A stretch of DNA of 64,000 nucleotides. It comes from an uncultured Clostridia bacterium (GTDB lineage Bacteria; Bacillota; Clostridia; Oscillospirales; Oscillospiraceae). This document shows, piece after piece, positions 35,469-47,502 of this stretch. The notes under the pieces were generated by a model, which was given only the letters and a program-made list of their open reading frames with translations, ran no database searches and was not told where the DNA came from. The position numbers were made by a program, and so were the translations under genes. Each line of letters begins with the position of its first letter. The stretch's first letter is position 1. Where the stretch lies: NCBI GenBank assembly GCA_947649615.1, contig CANSSG010000009.1, forward strand, positions 1 through 64,000. The letters run 5' to 3'.

Positions 35469-36564
35469 CCGGATCAAGCTGGCGGACTTCCGCAACTACG
35501 CCGCCCAGGAAGTATATTTTGACCCCGTCTGCAACGTGATCTGCGGCGAAAACGCCCAAGGGAAGACCAATCTGCTAGAGGCCATGGTCTGCCTGTCCAC
35601 GGGCAAATCCCACCGCACCCGCTCCGACCGCGAATTGATCCGGTTCAGCCAGCAGGGCTTCCAGCTGGAGGGCGGGATTTACGCCCGGAACCGGGCGTTT
35701 ACCAGCCGGATTGAAGTCGGCTATGGCAGGAAGAAGCGGATTACGGTCAACGAGGTCCCGGCCAAGGCCGCCTCCGACCTGAGCGCGGTATTGAATACAG
35801 TCTTTTTCTGCCCGGAAGATTTGCAGCTTATTAAAGACGGCGCGGCGGCCCGCCGCCGGTTCATTGATATTTCCCTGTGCCAGCTCAGGCCGCGCTACGC
35901 CGCCGCGCTGGCGGAGTACCAGCGGCTCCATGAGCATAAGACCCGGATTTTGCGGGATTGCGCGGACCGTCCCGATTTAATCGCCACATTGCCCGATTTC
36001 AATCTTCGCATGGCGGAGACGGGGGCGGTCTTAATACACTACCGGGCGCGTTTTGTCCGGATGCTGGCGTCCTGCGCGGCGGCGGCGCATAAGGAATGCT
36101 CCGGCGGCAGGGAAGAGCTGGACCTGCAATATAAAACGGTAAAGACCGTATCGGACCCGTTTGGCGACCACAAGCTATTGGTTGTCCAGCTTTTGGAGCA
36201 CCAGCGGCAGCATCATTACGCGGAGGTTTCCAGCCGCCAGTGTCTTTCCGGACCCCACAAGGATGACATAGAGGTCTTGCTGGACGGCCTGAGCGCGCGG
36301 TCATTTGCCTCCCAGGGGCAGACGCGGACGGCGGCGCTGTCCCTGAAGCTTGCGGCGCGCGAGATTCACCGGGAAATCATCGGGGAATACCCGGTCCTGC
36401 TGTTGGATGACGTCCTTAGCGAACTTGACCCCAAGCGGCAGGAGTATGTTTTAAACCGCATTGGCGATGGACAGGTTTTCATTACCTGCTGTGAGGAGGA
36501 CCGGCTTCACGCCTTATTGCAGGGCAGCGTATACCGGGTCAAAAACGGGATCGTAACACAATAA
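35458..36564 (+). CDS. recF: DNA replication and repair protein RecF
   Basis: SMC-like ATPase that loads RecA at gaps. Walker A GENAQGKTNLLEA near residue 30, signature and Walker B region LSGPHKDDIEVLLDG and LLLDDVLSELD are present. The start at ATG 35458 gives 368 residues and begins MRIDRIKLADFRNY as in the family. It overlaps the S4 gene, implying coupled translation. Confidence 0.96.
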   Translation: MRIDRIKLADFRNYAAQEVYFDPVCNVICGENAQGKTNLLEAMVCLSTGKSHRTRSDRELIRFSQQGFQLEGGIYARNRAFTSRIEVGYGRKKRITVNEVPAKAASDLSAVLNTVFFCPEDLQLIKDGAAARRRFIDISLCQLRPRYAAALAEYQRLHEHKTRILRDCADRPDLIATLPDFNLRMAETGAVLIHYRARFVRMLASCAAAAHKECSGGREELDLQYKTVKTVSDPFGDHKLLVVQLLEHQRQHHYAEVSSRQCLSGPHKDDIEVLLDGLSARSFASQGQTRTAALSLKLAAREIHREIIGEYPVLLLDDVLSELDPKRQEYVLNRIGDGQVFITCCEEDRLHALLQGSVYRVKNGIVTQ

Positions 36565-36605
36565 CCGTTGCCGCCAAAGGGCGGCAGCCGGGGACAGGAA
36601 GGAAA

Positions 36606-36869
36606 ATGTATCTCCATTTAGGCAGCAATGTGGCGGTGCCTGCCGCAGACATTATTGGAATATTTGATATTGACAACGCTACAACGGAAAAAACGACGCG
36701 GGAATATTTGAAGGCTGCCCAGGAAGAGGGCATGGTCATCGCCATAGGCGGCGACCTGCCGAAATCCCTTATTGTCTGCTGCCCGAAGGGGAGCTGGCAG
36801 CGGGTCTATATATCCCCCCTGACGCCGGCCACCCTGCTGGGGCGGCTGGAAGTTAACCCTATCTACTGA
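36606..36869 (+). CDS. remB: RemB/YaaB-like DUF370 protein
   Basis: An 87-residue protein of the DUF370 family (MYLHLGSNVAVPAADIIGIF, ending in a segment that places it with RemB). RemB lies between recF and gyrB in Bacillus and influences matrix genes; the related RemA binds DNA directly. Identification rests on domain and synteny. It precedes gyrB by 17 bases. Confidence 0.85.
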   Translation: MYLHLGSNVAVPAADIIGIFDIDNATTEKTTREYLKAAQEEGMVIAIGGDLPKSLIVCCPKGSWQRVYISPLTPATLLGRLEVNPIY

Positions 36870-36886
36870 CTGGAGGTCAATTATAA

Positions 36887-38857
<1,971 letters not shown>

Positions 38858-38869
38858 GGATGTGACAAG

Positions 38870-41362
38870 ATGGCACATAACAGAGACTATAAACCGGAAG
38901 AAATCGCTTTTCCCAACCAGCATATTACAGAATCCGAGCTGGTGGGGGAAATGGAGGACAGCTATAAGCAATACGCCATGAGCGTCATCGTAGGCCGCGC
39001 CCTGCCCGACGTCCGGGATGGCCTGAAGCCTGTCCACCGCCGTATCCTATATACGATGTACGAGGGCGGCCTGACCAGCGACAAGCCCTTCAAGAAGTCG
39101 GCCACCTGCGTGGGCGACGTGCTGGGCCATTACCATCCCCACGGCGACGGTTCCGTATATGACGCTATGGTTCGCCTGGCGCAAAATTTCAGCATGCGCT
39201 ACATGCTGGTGGACGGCCATGGCAACTTTGGCTCCGTAGACGGCGACCCGCCGGCGGCCTACCGGTATACTGAGGCCAGGCTGTCCAAGATTTCAAACGA
39301 GATGCTCCGGGACATCGACAAGGAGACGGTGGATTGGGACCCCAACTTTGACGAATCCCGGCAGGAGCCGCAGGTTTTGCCCAGCCGGTTCCCCAACCTG
39401 CTGGTCAACGGGTCCAGCGGCATTGCCGTAGGCATGGCCACCAACATCCCGCCCCATAACCTCCGGGAGGTCATCAACGCGGCGATTTGCGTATTGGATA
39501 ACCCGGACGCGGACTTGAACGACCTCATGGAGCATATCAAGGGTCCTGATTTCCCCACCCGTGGGATTATTATGGGGCGATCCGGCATTCGCGCGGCCTA
39601 CGCCACGGGGCGGGGCAAGATTGTCATTCGTGCCAAGACGGATTTTGAGGAATTTGGCCAGAACCGCACCCGCATTATTGTCTCCGAGCTGCCCTATCAG
39701 GTGAACAAGCGGCAGATGATAAAAAACATTGCCGAGCAGGTGAAGGATAAGAAGCTGGACGGCATCAGCGACCTGCGTGACGAGACGGATCGCAACGGCA
39801 TGCGCATCGTCATCGAGTTAAAGCGGGACGCCAATCCCCAGGTGGTCTTAAACAAGCTGTTCAAGCAGACGGCTATGCAGACCAATTTTTCCATCATTAT
39901 GCTGGCGCTGGTGGACAACCAGAAGCAGCCGAAAATTTTGTCCCTGCGCAGTATATTGGATGAATACATTGCCTTCCAGGAACAGGTCATTATCCGCCGC
40001 ACCCGCTACGACCTCCGGAAGGCCCAGGAACGCGCCCATTTGCTGGAAGGCCTGCTGATTGCCCAGGACAATATTGACGAGGTCATCCAGATTATCCGGT
40101 CCAGCTACAACGAGGCAAAAGAGCGGCTTATGGAGCGCTTTTCCCTGGACGACGTGCAGGCGCAGGCGATTTGTGACATGCGGCTGATCTCCCTGCAAGG
40201 CCTGAACCGTGAAAAGCTGGAAACGGAGTATAAGGAATTAGAAGAAAAGATTTCCTATTACCACCAGCTTCTCGCCAGCGAGGATATGCTCAAGGGGGTT
40301 CTGAAGGATGAACTGACGGTCATTCGCGACAAATTTGGCGATGACCGGGTGACTGATATCCAGGATATTGAGGACGAGATTGATATTGAAGACTTGATTG
40401 AGGAAGAGCAGTGCGTCTATACCCTGACGGACGGCGGCTATATTAAGCGTACGCCCGCCAGCGAGTACCGCATTCAGGCCAAGGGGGGCAAGGGAAACAA
40501 GTCCATGTCTACCAAGGAAGAGGACTGTGTAAACACGGTGTTCACCGCTTCCACCCACGACTATGTCCTCTTCTTTACCAACGCCGGGCGGGTTTACCGG
40601 CGGAAGGGGTATCAGATGCCGGCTTCCGGCAAGACCGCCAAGGGGACAAATTTGGTGAACATCCTCCCCCTGGAGGCCGGCGAGCGGGTCAGCGCCATGA
40701 TCCATACCAATGACATCTCCGCCGGCGAGCGGTTCTTGGTGATGGTGACCCGTTCTGGCACGGTAAAGCGTCTCCCCGGCGAGTCCCTCCGGAACCTCCG
40801 CAGCAACGGCATCCGGGCCTTGACTCTGGAAGAAGGGGACGAACTCATATCCGTCCGGGAGACCGATGGCCAGATGAAGATTCTGATTGCCACCCACGAC
40901 GGCTCTGCGGTATGCTTTGACGAAACGGATGTCCGTCCCACGGGCCGCGGCAGCATGGGTGTGCGGGGCATCCGTCTCCGGGAGGGCGACTATGTAGTAG
41001 GCGCGGCCCGGGCGCTTCCCGGCAGGAACGTGCTGACCATTACGGAGAAGGGCTACGGCAAGCAGACGCCGGTAGAGGAATACCGCATCACCGCCCGGGG
41101 CGGCGTAGGCATTAAAAACTACGGCCTGACGGACAAAACTGGCAAGGTAGTGGGGATCAAGGTAGTGGACGGCAGCGAGGACCTGATGGTCCTGACGGAA
41201 AAGGGGATTCTTCTGCGTACGGCGGTGGATACCATCAAGACCTGCGGCCGCTCCACCCAGGGCGTTATCGTTATGCGCTTCAAGGAGGAGGACGACAAGG
41301 TCATATCCATTGCCCTAGCGGACCGTGAGCCGGAAGAAGACGCCGGGGAAGGGCAGGCATAA
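38870..41362 (+). CDS. gyrA: DNA gyrase subunit A
   Basis: Cutting and rejoining subunit. The catalytic tyrosine is in [11 protein letters not shown] and the C-terminal beta-pinwheel contains the GyrA box-like segment [11 protein letters not shown]. The quinolone-determining region reads [15 protein letters not shown]: the position of E. coli Ser83 is Gly94 here, while the Asp87 equivalent is kept. The 830-residue length is usual. Short acidic tail. Confidence 0.98.
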   Translation: MAHNRDYKPEEIAFPNQHITESELVGEMEDSYKQYAMSVIVGRALPDVRDGLKPVHRRILYTMYEGGLTSDKPFKKSATCVGDVLGHYHPHGDGSVYDAMVRLAQNFSMRYMLVDGHGNFGSVDGDPPAAYRYTEARLSKISNEMLRDIDKETVDWDPNFDESRQEPQVLPSRFPNLLVNGSSGIAVGMATNIPPHNLREVINAAICVLDNPDADLNDLMEHIKGPDFPTRGIIMGRSGIRAAYATGRGKIVIRAKTDFEEFGQNRTRIIVSELPYQVNKRQMIKNIAEQVKDKKLDGISDLRDETDRNGMRIVIELKRDANPQVVLNKLFKQTAMQTNFSIIMLALVDNQKQPKILSLRSILDEYIAFQEQVIIRRTRYDLRKAQERAHLLEGLLIAQDNIDEVIQIIRSSYNEAKERLMERFSLDDVQAQAICDMRLISLQGLNREKLETEYKELEEKISYYHQLLASEDMLKGVLKDELTVIRDKFGDDRVTDIQDIEDEIDIEDLIEEEQCVYTLTDGGYIKRTPASEYRIQAKGGKGNKSMSTKEEDCVNTVFTASTHDYVLFFTNAGRVYRRKGYQMPASGKTAKGTNLVNILPLEAGERVSAMIHTNDISAGERFLVMVTRSGTVKRLPGESLRNLRSNGIRALTLEEGDELISVRETDGQMKILIATHDGSAVCFDETDVRPTGRGSMGVRGIRLREGDYVVGAARALPGRNVLTITEKGYGKQTPVEEYRITARGGVGIKNYGLTDKTGKVVGIKVVDGSEDLMVLTEKGILLRTAVDTIKTCGRSTQGVIVMRFKEEDDKVISIALADREPEEDAGEGQA

Positions 41363-41365
41363 GAT

Positions 41366-41629
41366 ATGGCGGGCATGATTTTCTCGACTTACGCGATGTT
41401 CCTGCCCGCCGGGACGGTTATGGCTTGCGCGATTATCTTGTGTGTTGGATTTTTCGGGATATACATTCCCTACCAGGAACGGAAAAAGGTGAAAAAGACC
41501 CATAAAGTCCAAAAAGGCTCAGTGAAAACGGAAGCTAATCACAAAAAGCTTGACCAACTGAACGCCCTGAAGAAGGCGGGAATCCTCACGGAAGAAGAGT
41601 ATCAAGCCAAAAAGCGAGGTATGAAGTAG
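41366..41629 (+). CDS. Small membrane protein with SHOCT domain
   Basis: 87 residues: a hydrophobic N-terminal helix (about 10-33), a basic linker (ERKKVKKTHKVQKG) and a C-terminal SHOCT domain (LDQLNALKKAGILTEEEYQAKKRGM). It begins 3 bases after the gyrA stop, so it is the tail of the gyrase transcript. SHOCT domains mediate oligomerisation; no function is known for this protein. Confidence 0.8.
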   Translation: MAGMIFSTYAMFLPAGTVMACAIILCVGFFGIYIPYQERKKVKKTHKVQKGSVKTEANHKKLDQLNALKKAGILTEEEYQAKKRGMK

Positions 41630-41641
41630 AGCGTGGGACAC

Positions 41642-42079
41642 ATGAAAACAGTAACCATATACACGGACGGCGCCTGTTCCGGCAACCCCGGCCCTGGCGG
41701 CTGGGGAGCGATCCTGCAATATGGGGAGCATACGAAGGAGCTGTCTGGGGGGGAGCGCAATACGACGAACAACCGGATGGAGTTGACCGGCGTGATCCGG
41801 GCGCTGCAAATTTTAAAGGAGCCATGTATTGTCGATCTTTACTCCGATAGCAAATACGTGATAGACGCGCTGGAAAAAGGCTGGGCGCGGGGCTGGCGCG
41901 CCCGCAACTGGGTAAAAAGTGATAAGAAGCCTGCCTTGAATCCAGATTTATGGGAGGTTCTCCTGGATTTATGTGATTATCACCAGGTCCGCACCCATTG
42001 GGTCAAGGGCCACGCGGAGAACAAGTATAATAACCGCTGCGACCAGCTTGCCGTCAGCGAGTGGCAGAAGCTAAAATAA
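41642..42079 (+). CDS. rnhA: Ribonuclease HI
   Basis: Degrades RNA in RNA-DNA hybrids. The acidic active-site set is visible: Asp in [16 protein letters not shown], Glu in [10 protein letters not shown], Asp in LYSDSKYV and the late Asp in NNRCDQLA, with the basic loop [12 protein letters not shown] prefer ATG 41642 ([10 protein letters not shown], 145 residues) to the GTG at 41633. It ends the origin-proximal + strand gene run. Confidence 0.95.
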   Translation: MKTVTIYTDGACSGNPGPGGWGAILQYGEHTKELSGGERNTTNNRMELTGVIRALQILKEPCIVDLYSDSKYVIDALEKGWARGWRARNWVKSDKKPALNPDLWEVLLDLCDYHQVRTHWVKGHAENKYNNRCDQLAVSEWQKLK

Positions 42080-42082
42080 GAG

Positions 42083-42120
42083 GATACCTCCTCGGGGCTA
42101 TGGGCCGGGGAGGTATCTTC
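42083..42120 (+). terminator. rnhA terminator
   Basis: GATACCTCCTCGG pairs with CCGGGGAGGTATC (one G-U), followed by TTCT, 4 bases after the rnhA stop. Confidence 0.75.
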
Positions 42121-42121
42121 T

Positions 42122-42210
42122 ATACTTTTTCTTGAAAGAAAAAGTATCAAAAAGAACTTTTGCACCGGGACTGAAACCACTGCTGTTCCGGGATTTCTGC
42201 CCGGTGACGG
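42122..42210 (+). repeat. Dispersed palindromic repeat, copy 2 (about 89 bp)
   Basis: The first 37 bases are identical to the minus-strand copy at 1529-1565. The likeness to 53999-54088 continues for about 50 bases more, ending in a shared GCCCGGTGACGG. It follows the rnhA terminator. Confidence 0.85.
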
Positions 42211-42425
42211 TACTGCCCTTCTGATGGGGGAACTGTATTGGGTAAGATGGAGAAATCGGTGCAGCTTTATCCGGCAAAAATCAACTTACTTCCCTAAAAA
42301 CCGCACGAACGTTCATAAAAAGTTAACATGGTTGTCATGATTTCTTCTTAAAGATGCAGTAATATCATAATCAGCAAAGGGGTAACACCCGATGCGATTT
42401 CTCCCTCCTAAAACACACACAACAC
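42211..42425. other. Intergenic stretch without recognisable gene
   Basis: AT-rich in its middle (GTTAACATGG, TTGTCATGA). An ATG at 42392 opens a frame, but this runs antisense through lrgB and has no credible ribosome site. I see no tRNA-like fold and no convincing promoter pair. Confidence 0.5.
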
Positions 42426-42465
42426 ACACCAAGAAACCCCACCGAAAGGTGGGGTTTCTTGGTGT
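42426..42465. terminator. lrgB terminator
   Basis: An 18-bp perfect stem (ACACCAAGAAACCCCACC) with a GAAA loop, 7 bases past the lrgB stop. Confidence 0.88.
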
Positions 42466-42472
42466 TTCTTTG

Positions 42473-43168
42473 TCAGGTGAGCTGTGCGAAAATAGGCGCG
42501 GCGAGCACCGTCAGCAGGCCCGTCACCACGATAGCCAGACTGCTGGCGGCGCCCTGTACCTCGCCCATCTCCACAGCCCTGGAAGTCCCCGCCGCATGGG
42601 AGGAGGTGCCAATTGCGAGGCCTTGGCTCAGCTTTTCCGTAACGCCAAACCATTTCAGCAGGGAAGGGGCCGCCACGGCCCCGAACAGCCCCGTCAGCAT
42701 AATGGTAGCCATGGTAATTGCGGGGAAGCCTCCCAGTTCCTCGCTGAGGCCCTTGCCGATGGCCGTAGTGATGGATTTAGGCAGCAGGGAGATATAGGCT
42801 GCCCCCTCCATGCGGAACAAGGCCAGCATCAGTACGCATCCCAGCATATGCGCGGCCACGCCCGCCGCACACCCGGCCAGGACTGCGCCTGCGTTTTTCC
42901 GCAAGAGTTCGAACTGCTTGTACAGGGGGATTGCCAGGCAAATTGTGGCGGGGGTAAGGAAAAATTCCAGGATGTTCCCGCCGTTATCATAAAACACCTG
43001 GTAATCGGTCCCCGTAGCCAACAGCAGCCCGCCGCAGGCCAGCGTAGCGAACAGCAGAGGGTTGCAGATTTCTTTTCCGCTCCGTTTATTGATGGCTCTG
43101 GCCAGTTGGTAGCTCCCGGCCGCCAGGAACAGCCCGAAGCAGGAGCAGGCCGCGAATATTTCACTCAT
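42473..43168 (-). CDS. lrgB: LrgB/CidB-family membrane protein
   Basis: 231 residues with several hydrophobic segments and the family motif LPKSITTAIGKGLSEELGG. With the holin-like LrgA encoded directly upstream (8-base overlap) it forms the LrgAB/CidAB pair, linked in Firmicutes to autolysis control and, in some species, to pyruvate uptake. No LytSR sensor pair is nearby. Confidence 0.9.
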   Translation of the reverse strand: MSEIFAACSCFGLFLAAGSYQLARAINKRSGKEICNPLLFATLACGGLLLATGTDYQVFYDNGGNILEFFLTPATICLAIPLYKQFELLRKNAGAVLAGCAAGVAAHMLGCVLMLALFRMEGAAYISLLPKSITTAIGKGLSEELGGFPAITMATIMLTGLFGAVAAPSLLKWFGVTEKLSQGLAIGTSSHAAGTSRAVEMGEVQGAASSLAIVVTGLLTVLAAPIFAQLT

Positions 43169-43517
43169 GTCCCTTCCTCCTCCGGATAAGGGCCTGTGAA
43201 ACCCGCCCTGTGACCAGCATCACAACGGAAGTTCCCACAAACCCCATAATCAGCACCGGCAGCAGCATAGTTTGCAGCGTATCCAGCACCGTCAAAAAAC
43301 TGACCGACGCGGGGACCAGCAGCAGGGGCATACATTCCAGCAGCAGCCCGCCCACATGCTCGACCTGCTCCAGCTTCAAGACGCCGCTTTTGAGCAGGAT
43401 AAACAGCAAAACCAATCCGTAAATACTGGCCGGGATAGGCAGCGGCAGGAAAAACTTCAGAATTTCCGCCAAAAAAGTGACCGCCGCAATGATGACGGCT
43501 TCATGTAAATACTTCAT
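43161..43517 (-). CDS. lrgA: LrgA/CidA-family holin-like protein
   Basis: 118 residues with four hydrophobic segments. LPLPIPASIYGLVLLFILL is the conserved second segment and the tail is basic (RRRKGHE). Paired with lrgB. It follows alaX by 6 bases and so may share the transcript of aspS and alaX. Confidence 0.9.
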   Translation of the reverse strand: MKYLHEAVIIAAVTFLAEILKFFLPLPIPASIYGLVLLFILLKSGVLKLEQVEHVGGLLLECMPLLLVPASVSFLTVLDTLQTMLLPVLIMGFVGTSVVMLVTGRVSQALIRRRKGHE

Positions 43518-43523
43518 ATTGCA

Positions 43524-44669
43524 TCAACCACACTGAAAGAATTTTCGGATTTCATCCCCGCTGGCCCTGACGCTGCCTTGGACGAACGCCGGCTTGCCGC
43601 CGCCGCGGCCATTGAGCGAGGCGTTCAGTTCCTTGACAAACCCCCGCAGGTCTCCGCCATCCAGGGCGACGGCGTACTGATAAGCGCCGTCTTCCCCGGC
43701 AAACACCGCGCACCGCCCGCCGCAGGTTTCTTTGACGGCGCCGCACAGCTTCCGCAGGGAATCGCCGTCCATAGGGCCTTCGACCAGCAGAACGTCGCCT
43801 TTTCCGGCCAACTGCGCCGCTTTCCCGGCGAAATCCCGTTCCTCCAATTGGGATACCCGGCCCTTCAGCAGGTAGGCTTCCTTTTGCAGCCGCTCCACGG
43901 CAAGGGCGGTTTCCCCCGGCTTGGCGGAAAGAAGCTGGGAGACCCTGGCATTCTGCCCCGCAATTTGATTGACCCATTGCAGGGCGCGGCTTCCCGCCGC
44001 CATTTCGATCCGGACGCCCTCCCGGAATTTCTGGCAGGAAATCAGCTTCACCATGCCCACCTGGCCGCTTGACTTGACGTGGGTGCCGCAGCAGGCGCAG
44101 CAGTCGGCCCCAGGCCAGCTTACGATCCGCACCTGTCCCGACAGCGCCTTTTTGCTCCGGTATTCCAGCTTTTCCAGCGCAGCGGGGGAGGGGAACTCCA
44201 CTTGAATAGGATGGTCCTCCCAGATATATCTATTCGCCAACTTTTCCACAAAAGAGACGTCCTCTGTGGATAACGCCGCGTTAAAGTCGATGGTCACCAG
44301 CTCATGCCCGATATGGAACCCCACATTATCGCACCCAAATTTTCCGCACAAAATCCCGCTGACAATGTGCTCTCCGCTGTGCTGCTGCATAAAATCGAAC
44401 CTTCTGTCCCAGTCAATCCGGCCAACTACCGTCTTGCCAACCTCCACCGGCCCATCGCAGAAGTGCAGGACTTTTCCACAATTTTCACGTACATCGTGGA
44501 CAACCCGTCCATCCAGCGTCCCGTGGTCTGCCGGCTGTCCGCCGCCCTCGGGATAAAAGGCGGTCTGGTCCAGCACGACCGCCCATCCATCCTTTTCCTC
44601 CGTGCATTCCAGGACAGTCCCCTGGAACTGCGTTAAAAACGCATCCTGATAAAAAAGCTTTTCCGTCAT
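43524..44669 (-). CDS. Alanyl-tRNA editing protein, AlaX-L type with DHHA1 domain
   Basis: 381 residues. Residues 1-235 match the editing domain of alanyl-tRNA synthetase, with zinc ligands in MQQHSGEHIV and CACCGTH; residues 300-380 are a DHHA1-like domain (GGGKPAFVQGSVRASGDE). It would hydrolyse Ser or Gly mischarged on tRNA-Ala. The synthetase gene alaS is not in the window. Confidence 0.9.
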   Translation of the reverse strand: MTEKLFYQDAFLTQFQGTVLECTEEKDGWAVVLDQTAFYPEGGGQPADHGTLDGRVVHDVRENCGKVLHFCDGPVEVGKTVVGRIDWDRRFDFMQQHSGEHIVSGILCGKFGCDNVGFHIGHELVTIDFNAALSTEDVSFVEKLANRYIWEDHPIQVEFPSPAALEKLEYRSKKALSGQVRIVSWPGADCCACCGTHVKSSGQVGMVKLISCQKFREGVRIEMAAGSRALQWVNQIAGQNARVSQLLSAKPGETALAVERLQKEAYLLKGRVSQLEERDFAGKAAQLAGKGDVLLVEGPMDGDSLRKLCGAVKETCGGRCAVFAGEDGAYQYAVALDGGDLRGFVKELNASLNGRGGGKPAFVQGSVRASGDEIRKFFQCG

Positions 44670-44684
44670 AGCAATCCTTTCCTA

Positions 44685-45551
44685 TTACAGCGGGAGCAGC
44701 CCCGCCCACACCAGCCTAACAGCGGCCCACCCCAGGGCATAAGAAGAAGCGTTGGCGGCAATCCCATACCAAAACGCCTTTCGCATAGAGCAGCCCCGGA
44801 ATTTGTATTGGTAGATATTGGCCTCCACCGCCGCAATCAGCAATTCCACCGGAATCATGAACAGCAAGGCAAAGGGCATCGTATCAGCAAAACCCCTCTG
44901 CACCAGCGCCGTAGCCAGGAACCACGACAGCGCCCCTTGGGTCGCCAGGTTGACAAGGAGGAATACCAGCCAATTTCTCTTGGAGGACAGCCCAAAGGCC
45001 AGCAGCACCAGCCCTTCCACCACCAACGTAGGAATCAGCGTAGCCAAAAGCTGCCGCACCAGGGCAATCCACTTTGGCGGCATTTTTGCCGTCCCCGCCT
45101 CCCAGTCCACGGTAACGAGGGAGTGCATAACCTCCCGTTCCAACGGCTCTGATATCCAGTTCTCCCCGGATTCCGTGACCATCAGGATACGGAACACCCT
45201 TGGCGTATCCATCCCATGAAAGGTGTGGACGCCATTTACGCCAACGATGTCGCCGTCGTAGTGGTCCCCCATAGCCGACAGCGCACACGGCCGCCATCCC
45301 GGCGGCGCCGCTGCCGCCATAGCGCCCAGCAGCGCTTGGTTCAATCCTTCCGGCGGATTGCCCGTCCTTCCGCCGCCGGCCTGTTCCAGCAAGTCCAGAT
45401 AATAGGCCTCCCCCGGCCCATTGATCACCTTAACATCCACCCGGTAGTCCGGCGGCGCGGAGTTTGCCAGCGCCGTCCCCGCAAGCAGGAGGGCGGCCAT
45501 GCAGAACAGGAGGAAGCTTCTTCCGAGCCGTTTCATCCTTCTTCCATTCAT
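44685..45551 (-). CDS. Exported membrane protein of unknown function
   Basis: 288 residues: an N-terminal signal sequence (RSFLLFCMAALLLAGTALA, then NSAPPDYRVDV), an extracellular part of about 135 residues and four hydrophobic segments at about 160-185, 192-217, 224-249 and 257-285. I recognise no family beyond this layout. GGAGG stands 7 bases ahead of the ATG. It sits between aspS and alaX on the same strand. Confidence 0.72.
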   Translation of the reverse strand: MNGRRMKRLGRSFLLFCMAALLLAGTALANSAPPDYRVDVKVINGPGEAYYLDLLEQAGGGRTGNPPEGLNQALLGAMAAAAPPGWRPCALSAMGDHYDGDIVGVNGVHTFHGMDTPRVFRILMVTESGENWISEPLEREVMHSLVTVDWEAGTAKMPPKWIALVRQLLATLIPTLVVEGLVLLAFGLSSKRNWLVFLLVNLATQGALSWFLATALVQRGFADTMPFALLFMIPVELLIAAVEANIYQYKFRGCSMRKAFWYGIAANASSYALGWAAVRLVWAGLLPL

Positions 45552-45565
45552 GTAAAATCCTCCAA

Positions 45566-45594
45566 TGCCCCCGCCGGAAAAACCAGCGGGGGCA
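45566..45594 (-). terminator. Hairpin between aspS and the exported-protein gene
   Basis: TGCCCCCGC and GCGGGGGCA around an 11-base loop, followed on the minus strand by TTGGAGG, the next ribosome site. A partial terminator or processing site is likely. Confidence 0.5.
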
Positions 45595-45601
45595 AAAGCG
45601 T

Positions 45602-47380
45602 TTACTCGTCTTCCTTTTCCGTCACCACAATATGCAGCTCATCCAACTGCTTCTGTTCCACGAAGGAGGGCGCGTCCATCATCAAATCCTGGGCGTTTTT
45701 GTTCATGGGGAAGGGGATAATCTCCCGGATCGAATCCTCTCCGGCCAACAGCATCACCATCCGGTCTACGCCCGGCGCGATGCCCGCGTGGGGGGGCGCA
45801 CCGTAGCAGAAGGCGTTATACATAGCGGGGAACTTGGCCTTCACATCCTCCTCGCCCAGCCGGACCATCTGGAAGGCCTTAATCATGATTTCCGGGTCAT
45901 GGTTCCGCACAGCGCCGGAGCTGAGCTCCACGCCGTTGCAGACCAGGTCGTACTGGAAAGCGGTAATCGTCAGGGGGTCCACCTCGCCCCGGATTGCCTT
46001 TTCCAAAACCTCAGCGCCGCCGTTAGGCATAGAGAAGGGGTTGTGGCAGAATTCCAGTTCTCCGGATTCCTCCCCGATTTCATACATGGGGAAATCCACA
46101 ATCCAGCAGAAGGCGTACTGCTCCTTGTTAAAGTGGTTGGGGCAAAGCGCACCCAGCTTATTGCGCAGTACGCCGGCAGTTTTCTGGGCCGCGCCCTTCT
46201 TCCCGGCGGTGAGGCCTACGAAGCAGTTAGGCGTCAGCCCCAGCTTTTCCACCACGGCATCCTTATGCTCCGCCACAAACTTGGCAATACCGCCCACGAT
46301 TTCGCCCTTTTCATCCAGCCGGAACCAGTAAGCCTTTTCCCCGGCCTGGACCTCCACATCGGCGCAGAGCTTGTCGATCTGCTTCCGGGTGGCGGAAAAA
46401 TCGCTGGCCACAATAGCCTTGACGGTGTTCCCCTCAAAGGGTCCGAACCCGCAGCCGCCCAGCACTTCGGTAGCGTCCTGGACGGTCAGGTCGATACGCA
46501 GGTCCGGCTTATCGGAGCCGTAGGTCTCCATGGCCTCCCGGAAGCCGATCCGCCGGAAGGGCGCGGAGGAAGCGGTGTTATAAACGCCATACTTGGCAAA
46601 GATAGGGGGCAGCACGTCCTCCAGCACGGCGAACACATCGTCCTGGGTAGCGAAGCTCATTTCCATATCCAGCTGGTAGAACTCGCCGGGGGAGCGGTCG
46701 CCCCGCGCGTCCTCGTCCCGGAAGCAGGGAGCGATTTGGAAGTACCGGTCAAACCCGGACGCCATCAAAAGCTGCTTGAACTGCTGGGGCGCCTGGGGCA
46801 GGGCGTAGAACTTCCCGGGATGCTTCCGGGCAGGCACCAGGTAGTCTCTGGCCCCCTCCGGGGAAGAAGCGGTCAGGATAGGCGTGGTAATTTCCAAAAA
46901 GCCATGTTCTGTCATAGCGGCCCGCAGGGAAGAGACCACATTGCACCGCAGGATAATATTCTTTTTTACCTCCGGGTTGCGTAAATCGAGGTATCTGTAT
47001 TTCAGCCGCAGGGTCTCGTCAGCATCCCTGCTCCGGTTTACCTGGAAGGGCAGTTCATTGTACCGGCATTTCCCCAGCACCTCGATTTTCTCCGGCAGGA
47101 CTTCGATTTCCCCGGTGGGCAGGTTTTTATTTTTACTGCTCCGTTCCCGGACGGCGCCTTCCACAGAGATGACGGTTTCTTTATTCAGCCCATGGACGAT
47201 GTTCATCATTTCTTCCGTCTCAACGACGATCTGGGTCGTTCCATAGAAGTCCCTGAGGATTACGAAGCCCAGATTTTGCCCAACTTCCCGGAGGTTCTCC
47301 ATCCAGCCGGATAGCTTTACTTTTTCCCCCACATGCTCCAACCGGAGTTCATTGCAGGTATGGGTCCTGTTTTGCGTCAT
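45602..47380 (-). CDS. aspS: Aspartyl-tRNA synthetase
   Basis: Class II synthetase of the bacterial type (592 residues) with an N-terminal OB-fold (VKLSGWMENLREVGQNLGFV), motif 2 (RYFQIAPCFRDEDARGDRSP), the bacterial insertion domain and motif 3 (HAGIAPGVDRMVML). hisS usually lies directly upstream; here a small anchored-protein gene separates them. A GC-rich inverted repeat around GCCGCATGCGGC (47460-47471) lies between. Confidence 0.97.
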   Translation of the reverse strand: MTQNRTHTCNELRLEHVGEKVKLSGWMENLREVGQNLGFVILRDFYGTTQIVVETEEMMNIVHGLNKETVISVEGAVRERSSKNKNLPTGEIEVLPEKIEVLGKCRYNELPFQVNRSRDADETLRLKYRYLDLRNPEVKKNIILRCNVVSSLRAAMTEHGFLEITTPILTASSPEGARDYLVPARKHPGKFYALPQAPQQFKQLLMASGFDRYFQIAPCFRDEDARGDRSPGEFYQLDMEMSFATQDDVFAVLEDVLPPIFAKYGVYNTASSAPFRRIGFREAMETYGSDKPDLRIDLTVQDATEVLGGCGFGPFEGNTVKAIVASDFSATRKQIDKLCADVEVQAGEKAYWFRLDEKGEIVGGIAKFVAEHKDAVVEKLGLTPNCFVGLTAGKKGAAQKTAGVLRNKLGALCPNHFNKEQYAFCWIVDFPMYEIGEESGELEFCHNPFSMPNGGAEVLEKAIRGEVDPLTITAFQYDLVCNGVELSSGAVRNHDPEIMIKAFQMVRLGEEDVKAKFPAMYNAFCYGAPPHAGIAPGVDRMVMLLAGEDSIREIIPFPMNKNAQDLMMDAPSFVEQKQLDELHIVVTEKEDE

Positions 47381-47502
47381 TTTTTCATTTCCTTTCTGTA
47401 TAGATAAAGTTCAAAAGTACTAATTGTATATATTCTCCACGCCAGCCAGGGTTCTGCCTGCCGCATGCGGCGCGGCCTGCGGGCTGGTGGGAGGCGGGGC
47501 GT

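Noticed and set aside
42122-42210. Repeat element as a CRISPR repeat or att site
   Set aside because: Copies are far apart and in both orientations, with no spacers, cas genes or integrase.
42392-43189. Open frame on the + strand across lrgB
   Set aside because: No ribosome site. It runs through the lrgB terminator and antisense to a recognisable gene pair.
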